NCBI GenBank assembly: GCA_005888865.1
Contig: VBCL01000024.1
Location: 4,510-11,081 of the forward strand
Reading direction: 5' to 3'
DNA from: Betaproteobacteria bacterium
Lineage (GTDB): Bacteria > Pseudomonadota > Gammaproteobacteria > Burkholderiales > Casimicrobiaceae
DNA length: 6,572 nucleotides
Shown: piece by piece, positions 1 through 5,310 of the stretch
Position numbering within the stretch: the first letter of the stretch is position 1
Layout: the number at the start of each line of letters is the position of its first letter
Made by a program: the position numbers and the translations under genes
Notes under the pieces: generated by a model
Databases searched by the model: none
What the model was told of the DNA's origin: nothing
What the model saw: only the letters and a program-made list of their open reading frames with translations

Positions 1-1379
1 AACCAGATCGTGGCGAACAGTCCCCACACCAGCGTCATGCCCGTGGCCCAGTTCAGCACCGCGCGCCGATTCGACCGCCGCGCGGGCCGGACCAGCGCAA
101 CCCACAGCATTGTGAGGAAGGCCGAGACCAGCACCGGCAGCCACTGCCAGGGCGGCTGGAACCCCGGTTGTGTATCGCGAAACAGGTGTGCGACGGGACC
201 TGGCAATCCATGCCACAGCGACTCCACCCACAAGCCCCATACGAGGATCGCGAGCAATCCGAAGGTGAGGATGCCGAACCAGTCGAGCGCGCCCGAGTAG
301 CTGCGCTTCAGAGTGTCGGTCTCGGCTGCACCCAGGAGCGCGATCGGGACGAGCATCGGCAGCGCGAGATTGGCCCGGGGCTCCGCGGCCGCCGAGAGAA
401 CGACGAACATCACCCCCAGCATCGTCATCGGCAACGCGATCCCTGGTGCGGCCAGCCCACCGTTATATCCCCGTCCGTGCAGCCAGAGCGTCCATAGCGC
501 GAGCGGCAGCGCCGGCCACGCGAACCATGGCAAGTTCTTCAGGTAGTACAGAGGCTCGACGGGGGGCGAGCCCGGCGCGAGGCCGAAGAAGCGGGCCAGA
601 CTGGCCGCATCCTGCCACTGTGCGAAGAGCGCTGGGGCGCGCGAATACAGCGCCAAGGGCCAGGCGGCCAGCAAAGGCGCCGCAACGACCAGTCCCACTC
701 CGATGGTCCATGCGTAGCTGCGCTTGCGCCAGGGAGCGAACAGGGGCAGCAGCGCTGCGGTCAGGCCGATCAGCGCCGGGCCCAGTGGACCGCGGCAGAG
801 AAAAGCCGTACCCGCGGCGAGGCCGAGGAGGGCACCAGCGCCTAGCGGGCGGCGCAACGCGAGCGCGAGCGCGTAGACCGCAAGCGCGTCTGCAACGAGC
901 ACGCCGACGTCGGGCGAGACCTGATGGCCCCGGTCCCAAAGGCCGGCGCAACCGATGAACAGGAGCACGGGAACCCAGCGGAACGTGCGCCCGTAGAGCT
1001 CGCGTCCCGCGAGCGCGAGCAGCCATAGCGTCGTGGCGAGGCACAGCCCGAGGGCCACGCGTGCCCCGTCGTGCAGAGGAAGAACGCTCTCGAACATGCG
1101 TGCCGTCGCGGCGGAAAGCGCATACACCAGCGGAGGCCGTTCCGGCGCCGGCGTCCCGGCGACCTGAGGCACAATCCAGTCGCCGTGCGTCAGCATGTCG
1201 TAGGCGATACCAAACGAGGTCGCATCGTCGGGCTTCCACGGATCGTGGCCGATGAGACCGAGCACGATCCACGCGGTGCAAAGGAGCACCAGACCGGCTT
1301 GCTTGAGCGCACGGTAAGGTCCCGATGGCGACAGCTCCGTCGCGCTGTCGGCGCGATTCAACGTCTCATCGAGGGGCAT
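1..1379 (-). CDS. Glycosyltransferase family 39 (ArnT/PMT-like) membrane protein, C-terminus cut by window edge
   Basis: This frame is open from an ATG at 1379 down to the left edge: 459 codons with no stop, so the C-terminus lies outside the window. The product is very hydrophobic, with about ten membrane segments, the first near residues 28-44. The N-terminal part fits the GT39/ArnT pattern. The motif HDPWKPDD (residues 45-52) carries an acidic pair in the first periplasmic loop where the family has its catalytic Asp/Glu. It is followed by HGDWIVPQVAG (65-75), then ERPPLVYAL (80-88), matching the family's K/R-P-P-L motif. CRGPLGP (195-201) and YYLKNLPWFAWP (278-289) also fit. Family members move a sugar from a polyprenyl-phosphate donor to lipid A, protein or another acceptor on the periplasmic side; the substrate cannot be told here. 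The start is supported by AGGA five bases upstream. An rpmE terminator lies between it and rpmE, so it is probably its own unit. Several same-strand frames inside it, such as 1281-463, are arginine-rich shadows. Confidence 0.88.
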   Translation of the reverse strand, partial: MPLDETLNRADSATELSPSGPYRALKQAGLVLLCTAWIVLGLIGHDPWKPDDATSFGIAYDMLTHGDWIVPQVAGTPAPERPPLVYALSAATARMFESVLPLHDGARVALGLCLATTLWLLALAGRELYGRTFRWVPVLLFIGCAGLWDRGHQVSPDVGVLVADALAVYALALALRRPLGAGALLGLAAGTAFLCRGPLGPALIGLTAALLPLFAPWRKRSYAWTIGVGLVVAAPLLAAWPLALYSRAPALFAQWQDAASLARFFGLAPGSPPVEPLYYLKNLPWFAWPALPLALWTLWLHGRGYNGGLAAPGIALPMTMLGVMFVVLSAAAEPRANLALPMLVPIALLGAAETDTLKRSYSGALDWFGILTFGLLAILVWGLWVESLWHGLPGPVAHLFRDTQPGFQPPWQWLPVLVSAFLTMLWVALVRPARRSNRRAVLNWATGMTLVWGLFATIW

Positions 1380-1406
1380 GGAATCCTGATCCGGGTCCTG
1401 AAGTGC

Positions 1407-1439
1407 GTTTGCCGTGTCGGCAAACCGGTCGGTATTCTA
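1407..1439 (-). promoter_or_regulatory. Possible promoter -10 plus 5'-end hairpin for the glycosyltransferase gene
   Basis: On the minus strand TAGAAT (1439-1434, five of six matches to TATAAT) lies about 55 bases before the ATG. I see no good -35. Right after it is a perfect 8-bp inverted repeat: GTTTGCCG (1425-1418), a 3-base loop, and CGGCAAAC (1414-1407). If the -10 is real, transcription would begin around 1426-1428, putting the hairpin at the very 5' end of the mRNA. It could be an RNA-stabilising stem or a protein-binding dyad. Confidence 0.35.
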
Positions 1440-1551
1440 GGGTAGCGAACCGCGGGCGCGATGGCTGCCCATCAATGGTTACACAAATCCTGGCGCCCGA
1501 CCGCGCTCCCCGACTGCGCTGGCAGACCGCTAAGGTCGGCGTCACCAAAGC

Positions 1552-1576
1552 AAAAAGGCAGCCGAAGCTGCCTTTT
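1552..1576 (-). terminator. Rho-independent terminator of rpmE
   Basis: Read on the minus strand, GGCAGC, a TTCG tetraloop and GCTGCC are followed by TTTTT and then GCTTT. The stem can be lengthened by A-T pairs on both sides. It begins about 25 bases after the rpmE stop codon. The plus strand also ends in TTTT, so it may work in both directions, but no plus-strand gene leads into it. Confidence 0.88.
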
Positions 1577-1600
1577 GCCTGGAGTCGGGACGTACGCCGG

Positions 1601-1819
1601 TCACGCCGCCGCTTTGCTCTTGCCGGCGTAGCGCTGGCGGAATTTCTCGACCCGTCCCGCGGTGTCGACGATCTTTTGCTTGCCCGTGTAGAACGGGTGG
1701 CAAGCCGAACACACTTCGACATGCAACGGCTTGTTAACCGTCGAGCGGGTGACGAACGTATTACCGCAGCTGCACGTCACTTGAATTTCGCTGTATTGAG
1801 GATGAATGCCCGCTTTCAT
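1601..1819 (-). CDS. rpmE: 50S ribosomal protein L31 (bL31), zinc-binding form
   Basis: This is a 72-residue protein of the large ribosomal subunit; bL31 forms part of the B1b bridge between the subunits. It begins MKAGIHPQY, as the family does, and has four cysteines at 16, 18, 37 and 40 (CSC and CSAC), the zinc-ligand set of the 'C+' type rather than the cysteine-less paralogue made under zinc limitation. The HPFYTGKQK stretch (41-49) and the basic, alanine-rich tail are typical. The ATG at 1819 is chosen over one five codons upstream because it fits the family N-terminus and has AGGGG six bases before it. It lies downstream of rho on the same strand with a spacer of about 275 bases that holds a likely promoter of its own, and it ends at a clear terminator. 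Confidence 0.96.
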   Translation of the reverse strand: MKAGIHPQYSEIQVTCSCGNTFVTRSTVNKPLHVEVCSACHPFYTGKQKIVDTAGRVEKFRQRYAGKSKAAA

Positions 1820-1840
1820 TGTGCACCCCTGCATCAGGCA

Positions 1841-1861
1841 GTGTAGGACTCTCGCCTACAC
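1841..1861 (-). promoter_or_regulatory. Hairpin in the rpmE leader
   Basis: A perfect 7-bp inverted repeat, GTGTAGG (1861-1855 in the minus reading) and CCTACAC (1847-1841), flanks a 7-base loop CGAGAGT. It ends 21 bases before the rpmE start codon, just upstream of the ribosome binding site. Rpm leader RNAs are often translational control sites, and E. coli rpmE is known to be autoregulated. A similar role here is inference only. Confidence 0.4.
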
Positions 1862-1924
1862 GGCCTTTGTTAAAATATCTATTCGTTCAATGGGTTAGTC
1901 TCTAAAGCCCAACCGCACCAAAAA

Positions 1925-1953
1925 ATTATGCGCGCGTTCGCGCTGCATTGCAA
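1925..1953 (-). promoter_or_regulatory. Likely sigma-70 promoter of rpmE
   Basis: On the minus strand TTGCAA (1953-1948) and CATAAT (1930-1925, five of six matches to the -10 consensus) are separated by exactly 17 bases. Transcription would begin near 1918, giving a leader of about 100 bases that contains the hairpin at 1841-1861. The stretch is AT-rich compared with its surroundings. Confidence 0.45.
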
Positions 1954-1993
1954 CACTGTGACATAACGTCCGGCGTCCCGGCGCGGTTTACGG

Positions 1994-2034
1994 AAAGAAA
2001 AACAACACTTGGGGCCTGGACGCGGACCTTCAAG
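1994..2034 (-). terminator. Possible weak terminator after rho
   Basis: In the minus reading CTTG (2034-2031) pairs with CAAG (2011-2008), and inside it GGTC pairs with GGCC through one G-U pair, leaving an 8-base loop. A T-rich tract (2007-1994) follows, including a run of five T. The helix is broken by a small internal loop, so it is weaker than the rpmE terminator. It starts about 60 bases after the rho stop codon. Confidence 0.4.
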
Positions 2035-2093
2035 ATCGCGATCGGCGGAACGTTGCCGCCAAGGCCGCAATCGAGGCACCGCAAAAGGACGCG

Positions 2094-3353
2094 CTAGCCG
2101 CGTCTCATCGAGTCAAAGAACTCCGCGTTATTTTTGGTCTGCTTGACCTTGTCGACGAGGAATTCCGTCGCCTCGAGGTCGTCCATCGGGTAGAGGAGCT
2201 TCCGCAGCACCCAGACCTTCTGCAGCACGTCCTGCTTCAGAAGCAACTCTTCCTTGCGGGTGCCTGAACGATTGACGTTGATCGCCGGGTAGGTCCGCTT
2301 CTCGGCCATACGGCGGTCGAGATGGATTTCCATGTTGCCGGTGCCCTTGAATTCTTCGTAGATCACGTCGTCCATGCGCGAGCCGGTGTCGATCAACGCG
2401 GTCGCGATGATCGTGAGCGACCCGCCCTCCTCGATATTGCGGGCGGCACCGAAAAAGCGTTTCGGTTTTTGCAGCGCATTGGCATCGACACCGCCGGTCA
2501 GCACCTTGCCCGACGCGGGTACGACGGTGTTGTAGGCGCGGGCAAGCCGCGTGATCGAGTCGAGCAGGATGACCACATCCTTCTTGTGCTCGACCAGGCG
2601 CTTCGCCTTCTCGATCACCATCTCGGCGACCTGCACATGTCGTGTCGCCGGCTCGTCGAACGTGCTGGCGACCACTTCGCCGCGCACGGTGCGCGTCATC
2701 TCGGTCACTTCCTCGGGACGCTCGTCGATCAAGAGCACGATCAGCACGACGTCCGGATAGTTGGCCGCGATCGAGTGCGCGATGTGCTGGAGCATGACGG
2801 TCTTGCCGGATTTGGGTGACGAAACCAGTAAGCCCCGCTGGCCCTTGCCAATCGGCGCGACGATGTCGATGATCCGTCCGGTGATGTTCTCCTCGGCCTT
2901 GATGTCGCGTTCCAGGACCAGCGTTTCGTCGGGGAACAGCGGCGTCAGGTTCTCGAACAGGATCTTGCTTTTCGCGTTCTCCGGTGGCTCGCTGTTGACC
3001 TTGTCGACCTTGACCAGCGCGAAATAGCGCTCGCCGTCCTTGGGGGTTCGGATCTCGCCTTCGATCGTGTCGCCGGTGTGCAGATTGAAGCGGCGGATCT
3101 GCGAGGGCGAGATGTAGATGTCGTCGGTGCCGGCGAGGTAGCTGGTGTCGGGCGAGCGCAAAAACCCGAAGCCGTCGGGCAGCACTTCGAGCGTGCCGTC
3201 GCCGAAGATGCTCTCGCCCTTCTTCGCCTGGTTCTTGAGCAGCGCGAAGATGAGGTCGTGCTTGCGCATGCGGTTCGCGCCGTCGATCTCGTTGGTGTTG
3301 GCGATTTCGACCAGCTCGGTGACGGGTTTGGACTTGAGATCGGACAGATGCAT
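2094..3353 (-). CDS. rho: Transcription termination factor Rho
   Basis: This is the hexameric RNA-dependent ATPase and helicase that ends transcription at C-rich rut sites. It is 419 residues long, as in E. coli, and key residues fall at the E. coli positions. The N-terminal helical domain (about 1-45) is followed by the cold-shock-like RNA-binding domain with GFGFLR (61-66) and Tyr80. The P-loop is SSPKSGKT (178-185) with Lys181 and Lys184. The catalytic region IDERPEE has Glu211, and Walker B VVILLDS has Asp265 and Ser266, the bicyclomycin-site serine. I chose the ATG at 3353 because MHLSDLK is the usual family N-terminus; a TTG twelve codons upstream would add an unfamiliar extension. There is no Shine-Dalgarno before the ATG. 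Instead there is a CTCCTCCT tract. The order trxA-rho is conserved across many proteobacteria. Confidence 0.98.
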   Translation of the reverse strand: MHLSDLKSKPVTELVEIANTNEIDGANRMRKHDLIFALLKNQAKKGESIFGDGTLEVLPDGFGFLRSPDTSYLAGTDDIYISPSQIRRFNLHTGDTIEGEIRTPKDGERYFALVKVDKVNSEPPENAKSKILFENLTPLFPDETLVLERDIKAEENITGRIIDIVAPIGKGQRGLLVSSPKSGKTVMLQHIAHSIAANYPDVVLIVLLIDERPEEVTEMTRTVRGEVVASTFDEPATRHVQVAEMVIEKAKRLVEHKKDVVILLDSITRLARAYNTVVPASGKVLTGGVDANALQKPKRFFGAARNIEEGGSLTIIATALIDTGSRMDDVIYEEFKGTGNMEIHLDRRMAEKRTYPAINVNRSGTRKEELLLKQDVLQKVWVLRKLLYPMDDLEATEFLVDKVKQTKNNAEFFDSMRRG

Positions 3354-3420
3354 GGATGTACGTGTAGGAGGAGACGGACGCGGCGCCAAGAAAGCGACCG
3401 CATGATTCGATTTGGGGTTT

Positions 3421-3506
3421 GGCGCCGGAGACCGGACGGCGCCGGTGATGGCGACCCGCGGCCTACGCCTCTCGCCGGTGGTGGCCGGCTTGCGCCCGCG
3501 GGGCGC
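3421..3506 (-). promoter_or_regulatory. Structured GC-rich leader of rho (three hairpins)
   Basis: Three perfect short inverted repeats follow each other in the untranslated stretch before rho. They are GCGCCC with GGGCGC around a 3-base loop (3506-3492), GCCGG with CCGGC around a 6-base loop (3489-3474), and GGCGCC with GGCGCC around 11 bases (3443-3421). High GC makes chance hairpins common. Three in 86 non-coding bases between a promoter-like site and the start codon still suggests a folded leader. In E. coli rho is controlled by Rho-dependent attenuation in its leader; the same here is inference. Confidence 0.35.
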
Positions 3507-3522
3507 GTCTCAATGCCGCAAC

Positions 3523-3551
3523 AGGGTAACGAGTTCGGTCGGGACTGTCAA
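3523..3551 (-). promoter_or_regulatory. Possible rho promoter
   Basis: A perfect -35 box TTGACA (3551-3546, minus reading) is followed 17 bases later by TACCCT (3528-3523), a poor -10 with three of six matches. Transcription would start near 3516, giving a leader of about 160 bases. The -35 grows out of a TTTGA repeat, and the AT-rich tract upstream could act as an UP element. The weak -10 keeps confidence modest. Confidence 0.4.
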
Positions 3552-3595
3552 ATCAAATCAAAAATGATCGGAATGAAGGGAATGACGGGAATGAG
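3548..3595. repeat. Two adjacent short tandem repeats downstream of trxA
   Basis: On the plus strand TCAAA occurs three times in a row (3548-3562). It is followed by three units of a 9-base repeat close to GGGAATGAN (3569-3577, 3578-3586, 3587-3595), with a degenerate fourth unit sharing AATGA at 3560-3568. On the transcribed minus strand the 9-base repeat reads as C- and T-rich TCATTCCC units with few G, directly after the trxA stop codon. Confidence 0.7.
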
Positions 3596-3613
3596 GGACG
3601 AAACCGCAAGGGC

Positions 3614-3940
3614 TCAGAGCTGGCTGTCGAGGAAGGCGGTCAATTGTGACTTGGAGAGTGCGCCGACCTTTTGCGCCGCCACCTGCCCACCCTTGAACAG
3701 AATCAGTGTCGGGATGCCGCGGATACCGTATTTCGCCGGCGTTCCCGGATTGGCATCGACGTCGAGTTTGGCGACCGTAACGCGCCCGGCGTAATCCTTC
3801 GCCACCTCGTCCAGAATCGGCGCGATCATCTTGCACGGACCGCACCATTCCGCCCAGTAGTCGACGAGGACCGGCGTACCGGCCTTGAGGACCTCGCTGT
3901 CAAAACTGGCGTCGGTGACGTGCTTGACGTTCTCGTTCAT
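3614..3940 (-). CDS. trxA: Thioredoxin 1
   Basis: This is a 108-residue cytoplasmic thiol-disulfide reductant, reduced by thioredoxin reductase and serving ribonucleotide reductase, methionine sulfoxide reductase and others. The active site WCGPC is at 32-36, with the buried Asp27 and Lys58 that tune the active cysteines and the cis-proline at 77 in GIPTLILF. The length and a single thioredoxin fold with no signal peptide fit TrxA. The ATG at 3940 is preferred to one eight codons upstream because GAGG lies five bases before it and the product length matches the family. It is divergent from fdxA, with 194 bases between the two starts, and rho follows on the same strand after about 260 bases. 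I found no convincing promoter for it, and no intrinsic terminator after it. Confidence 0.97.
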   Translation of the reverse strand: MNENVKHVTDASFDSEVLKAGTPVLVDYWAEWCGPCKMIAPILDEVAKDYAGRVTVAKLDVDANPGTPAKYGIRGIPTLILFKGGQVAAQKVGALSKSQLTAFLDSQL

Positions 3941-4095
3941 GCAAGCCTCGCTAAGGAGCCGCACAACCCGGACCGGCGTTCGCAGCCAACACCTACAAGA
4001 TTGGGACCCATCTCGACAAGCTCAAGTTCTACGTTAGCCCAAAGGTTCGGGGTGCGCAAGCCAGCCGCGCGGCCGGGGCGAGGGGAGGACGGATT

Positions 4096-4104
4096 TGATA
4101 GAAT
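4096..4104 (+). promoter_or_regulatory. Possible extended -10 promoter of fdxA
   Basis: TGATAGAAT forms an extended -10 (TG, one base, then TAGAAT with five of six matches). No -35 is visible at the right distance; that position holds GC-rich sequence. Transcription would start near 4111 and leave a leader of only about 24 bases before fdxA. Confidence 0.45.
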
Positions 4105-4134
4105 AATGACGTTTTGCCGCAAGGATTCGCCGCA

Positions 4135-4458
4135 ATGACCTACGTCGTGACCGAGAGCTGCATCAAGTGCAAATACACCGACTGCGTCGATGTCTGTCCG
4201 GTCGACTGCTTTCGTGAAGGCCCCAATTTTCTGGTGATCGATCCGGACGAGTGCATCGACTGCACCCTCTGCGTGGCGGAGTGTCCGGTTGACGCCATTT
4301 ATGCCGAAGACGACGTGCCTCCGGACCAGCAGACGTTCAAGGCGCTCAACGCCGAGCTCTCGAAGGTTTGGAAGCCGATCATCGAGCGCAAGCCGGCGCC
4401 GCCCGATGCGGACGAGTGGAAGACGGTCAAGCCCAAGCTGGAAATGCTCGAACGTTGA
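4135..4458 (+). CDS. fdxA: 7Fe ferredoxin FdxA ([3Fe-4S][4Fe-4S])
   Basis: This is a 107-residue low-potential cytoplasmic electron carrier, the same length as Azotobacter ferredoxin I. By comparison with that protein, Cys9, Cys17 and Cys50 would hold the [3Fe-4S] cluster, and Cys21, Cys40, Cys43 and Cys46 the [4Fe-4S] cluster. Cys12 and Cys25 match its extra cysteines. The acidic N-terminal cluster domain (1-57) is followed by the C-terminal extension typical of the FdxA group, ending in KPKLEMLER. The ATG at 4135 gives the family N-terminus MTYVVTESC; an in-frame ATG seven codons upstream lies only a few bases after the proposed transcription start. AAGGA stands nine bases before the chosen start. 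Its stop codon overlaps the -35 of the following cytochrome promoter. The redox partner is not evident from the context. Confidence 0.96.
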   Translation: MTYVVTESCIKCKYTDCVDVCPVDCFREGPNFLVIDPDECIDCTLCVAECPVDAIYAEDDVPPDQQTFKALNAELSKVWKPIIERKPAPPDADEWKTVKPKLEMLER

Positions 4459-4484
4459 CCCGGATCGACGTGGGCCCGTAGAAT
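4455..4484 (+). promoter_or_regulatory. Likely promoter of the cytochrome pair, overlapping the fdxA stop
   Basis: TTGACC (4455-4460, five of six matches) and TAGAAT (4479-4484, five of six) are 18 bases apart, the best two-box promoter in the window. The TGA of fdxA lies inside the -35. Transcription would start near 4491, leaving a leader of about 55 bases. A GCGCGGG/CCCGCGC inverted repeat (4485-4491 and 4506-4512) and a run of eight A (4514-4521) follow. I see no terminator between fdxA and this point, so some read-through from fdxA is likely. Confidence 0.6.
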
Positions 4485-4545
4485 GCGCGGGCTCGCCCGG
4501 CGCCTCCCGCGCCAAAAAAAACTCACTCACCCGCGAATCCTCAAG

Positions 4546-4896
4546 ATGACTCCGTTGAAATTAATCGCCGTGCTTTTCGCGCTGGGGGCACCCATCCTCG
4601 CGTGGGCGCAAGGCGCGCCCAACGGCGACTCGGTCGCGGGAGCACGCAAGACACAGATGTGCGCGGGTTGCCACGGGATCGACGGTTGGCGCACGGCTTA
4701 TCCCGAGGTCTACAGCGTTCCCAAGATCGGCGGCCAGCATACGGCGTATATCGTCAAGGCCCTCCAGGCCTACAAGAGCGGCGAGCGGAGCCATCCCTCG
4801 ATGAAAGCAATCGCCGCAACCCTGTCCGATCAGGACATGGCGGACCTCGCGGCGTACTACGGCGCCGCCCCGGCCAAGACCGCAAGCAACAAGTGA
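4546..4896 (+). CDS. Periplasmic single-haem cytochrome c, c4/c553-like (first of a tandem pair)
   Basis: This is a 116-residue precursor with a Sec signal peptide (positive Lys5, hydrophobic core 6-18, probable cleavage after AWA at residue 21). A single haem site, CAGCH, lies at 39-43, where the haem is bound covalently and His43 is one axial ligand. Met86 in HPSMKAIA is the likely second ligand. KIGGQHTAYIVKALQAYKSGER (in pieces from residue 60) and the closing LAAYYGA are typical of one half of a c4-type cytochrome. Compared with its neighbour, the stretch between CXXCH and the GGQ motif is longer (WRTAYPEVYSV). It should carry electrons in the periplasm, perhaps to a terminal oxidase. 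The ATG at 4546 is chosen because the signal peptide begins there; the open frame upstream is arginine-rich and overlaps the promoter. No strong Shine-Dalgarno is seen. Confidence 0.9.
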   Translation: MTPLKLIAVLFALGAPILAWAQGAPNGDSVAGARKTQMCAGCHGIDGWRTAYPEVYSVPKIGGQHTAYIVKALQAYKSGERSHPSMKAIAATLSDQDMADLAAYYGAAPAKTASNK

Positions 4897-4907
4897 ACTA
4901 AGCGCCA

Positions 4908-5234
4908 ATGAACAGGATACTGTCCCCGCTTCTTGCGATTCTGGTACTGGGCGCGAACCCCGTGGGCGCGGCTGATCGCGCCGCCGGTGAAACCAAGGTC
5001 AAGGAAGTCTGCCAGGCCTGTCACGGGCTCGATGGCAACAGCCAGATGCCCGACTATCCGAAGCTGGGTGGCCAGCGTCAGGACTATCTCGCCAAGGCGC
5101 TGCGCGATTACAAGTCGGGTGCGCGCAAGAACCCGATCATGGCCGGTTTCGCCGGCACGCTTTCGGCGAAGGATATCGAGAATCTTGCCGCGTATTACGC
5201 GGCGCAGCCCCCCGTGCTCATGGTGAAGCACTGA
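4908..5234 (+). CDS. Periplasmic single-haem cytochrome c, c4/c553-like (second of a tandem pair)
   Basis: This is a 108-residue precursor. It has a signal peptide (Arg3, hydrophobic 4-16, cleavage near VGA or GAA at 21-22). One haem motif, CQACH, is at 35-39, and Met78 in NPIMAGFAG is the probable axial ligand. YPKLGGQRQDYL and LAAYYAAQ match the c4-half pattern of the upstream protein, so the two probably arose by duplication. It starts 11 bases after the stop of the first gene and ends just before a strong terminator, so the pair is very likely one operon. Only a weak ribosome binding site is visible, so translation may depend on coupling to the first gene. The c4 family usually has two haem domains in one chain; here each domain is a separate protein. 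Confidence 0.92.
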   Translation: MNRILSPLLAILVLGANPVGAADRAAGETKVKEVCQACHGLDGNSQMPDYPKLGGQRQDYLAKALRDYKSGARKNPIMAGFAGTLSAKDIENLAAYYAAQPPVLMVKH

Positions 5235-5258
5235 TCCTGCGCGGTTCCAAGCGCAAGC

Positions 5259-5298
5259 AGGGCGCCCTCATTGCCCAATAAGGGCGCCCTTCGTTTTT
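5259..5298 (+). terminator. Strong terminator after the cytochrome operon
   Basis: Two copies of AGGGCGCCCT (5259-5268 and 5281-5290) can pair over 10 bp, and inside them ATT and AAT add a short helix. TCGTTTTT follows. Each arm is also its own reverse complement, so each can fold alone. The T-run exists only for plus-strand transcripts. Minus-strand transcripts from nth meet the same hairpin without a U-tract. Confidence 0.88.
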
Positions 5299-5310
5299 GC
5301 GCGGCGTTTG

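Noticed and set aside
463..1281. 272-codon minus-strand open frame inside the glycosyltransferase gene
   Set aside because: The product is arginine- and alanine-rich with no fold signal. The overlapping frame from 1379 gives a coherent membrane protein with GT39 motifs.
2053..2070. Hairpin TTGC-GCC/GGC-GCAA after rho considered as a terminator
   Set aside because: It has a central mismatch, a tiny loop and no T-run after it. The structure at 1994-2034 is a better candidate.
1879..2079. 66-codon minus-strand open frame between rho and rpmE
   Set aside because: It has no family resemblance or ribosome binding site, and it runs through the proposed terminator and promoter. A small unknown protein cannot be excluded.
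2322..2819. 165-codon plus-strand open frame antisense to rho
   Set aside because: It mirrors the codon pattern of rho on the other strand and shows no recognisable domain or ribosome binding site.
3354..3389. Twelve-codon N-terminal extension of rho from a TTG
   Set aside because: Rho proteins start at the MHLSDLK-type sequence, and the extension would read through the leader without a ribosome binding site.
3548..3595. Short repeats considered as a CRISPR array
   Set aside because: Units are 5 and 9 bases in direct tandem with no spacers and no cas genes.
3078..3794. 238-codon plus-strand open frame spanning rho, the spacer and trxA
   Set aside because: It crosses three distinct regions antisense to two certain genes and has no coherent protein features.
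3941..4095. Search for a trxA promoter in the trxA-fdxA gap
   Set aside because: TTGAGC and TTGCGC boxes exist on the minus strand, but the hexamers 16-18 bases downstream match the -10 consensus poorly, so no call was made.
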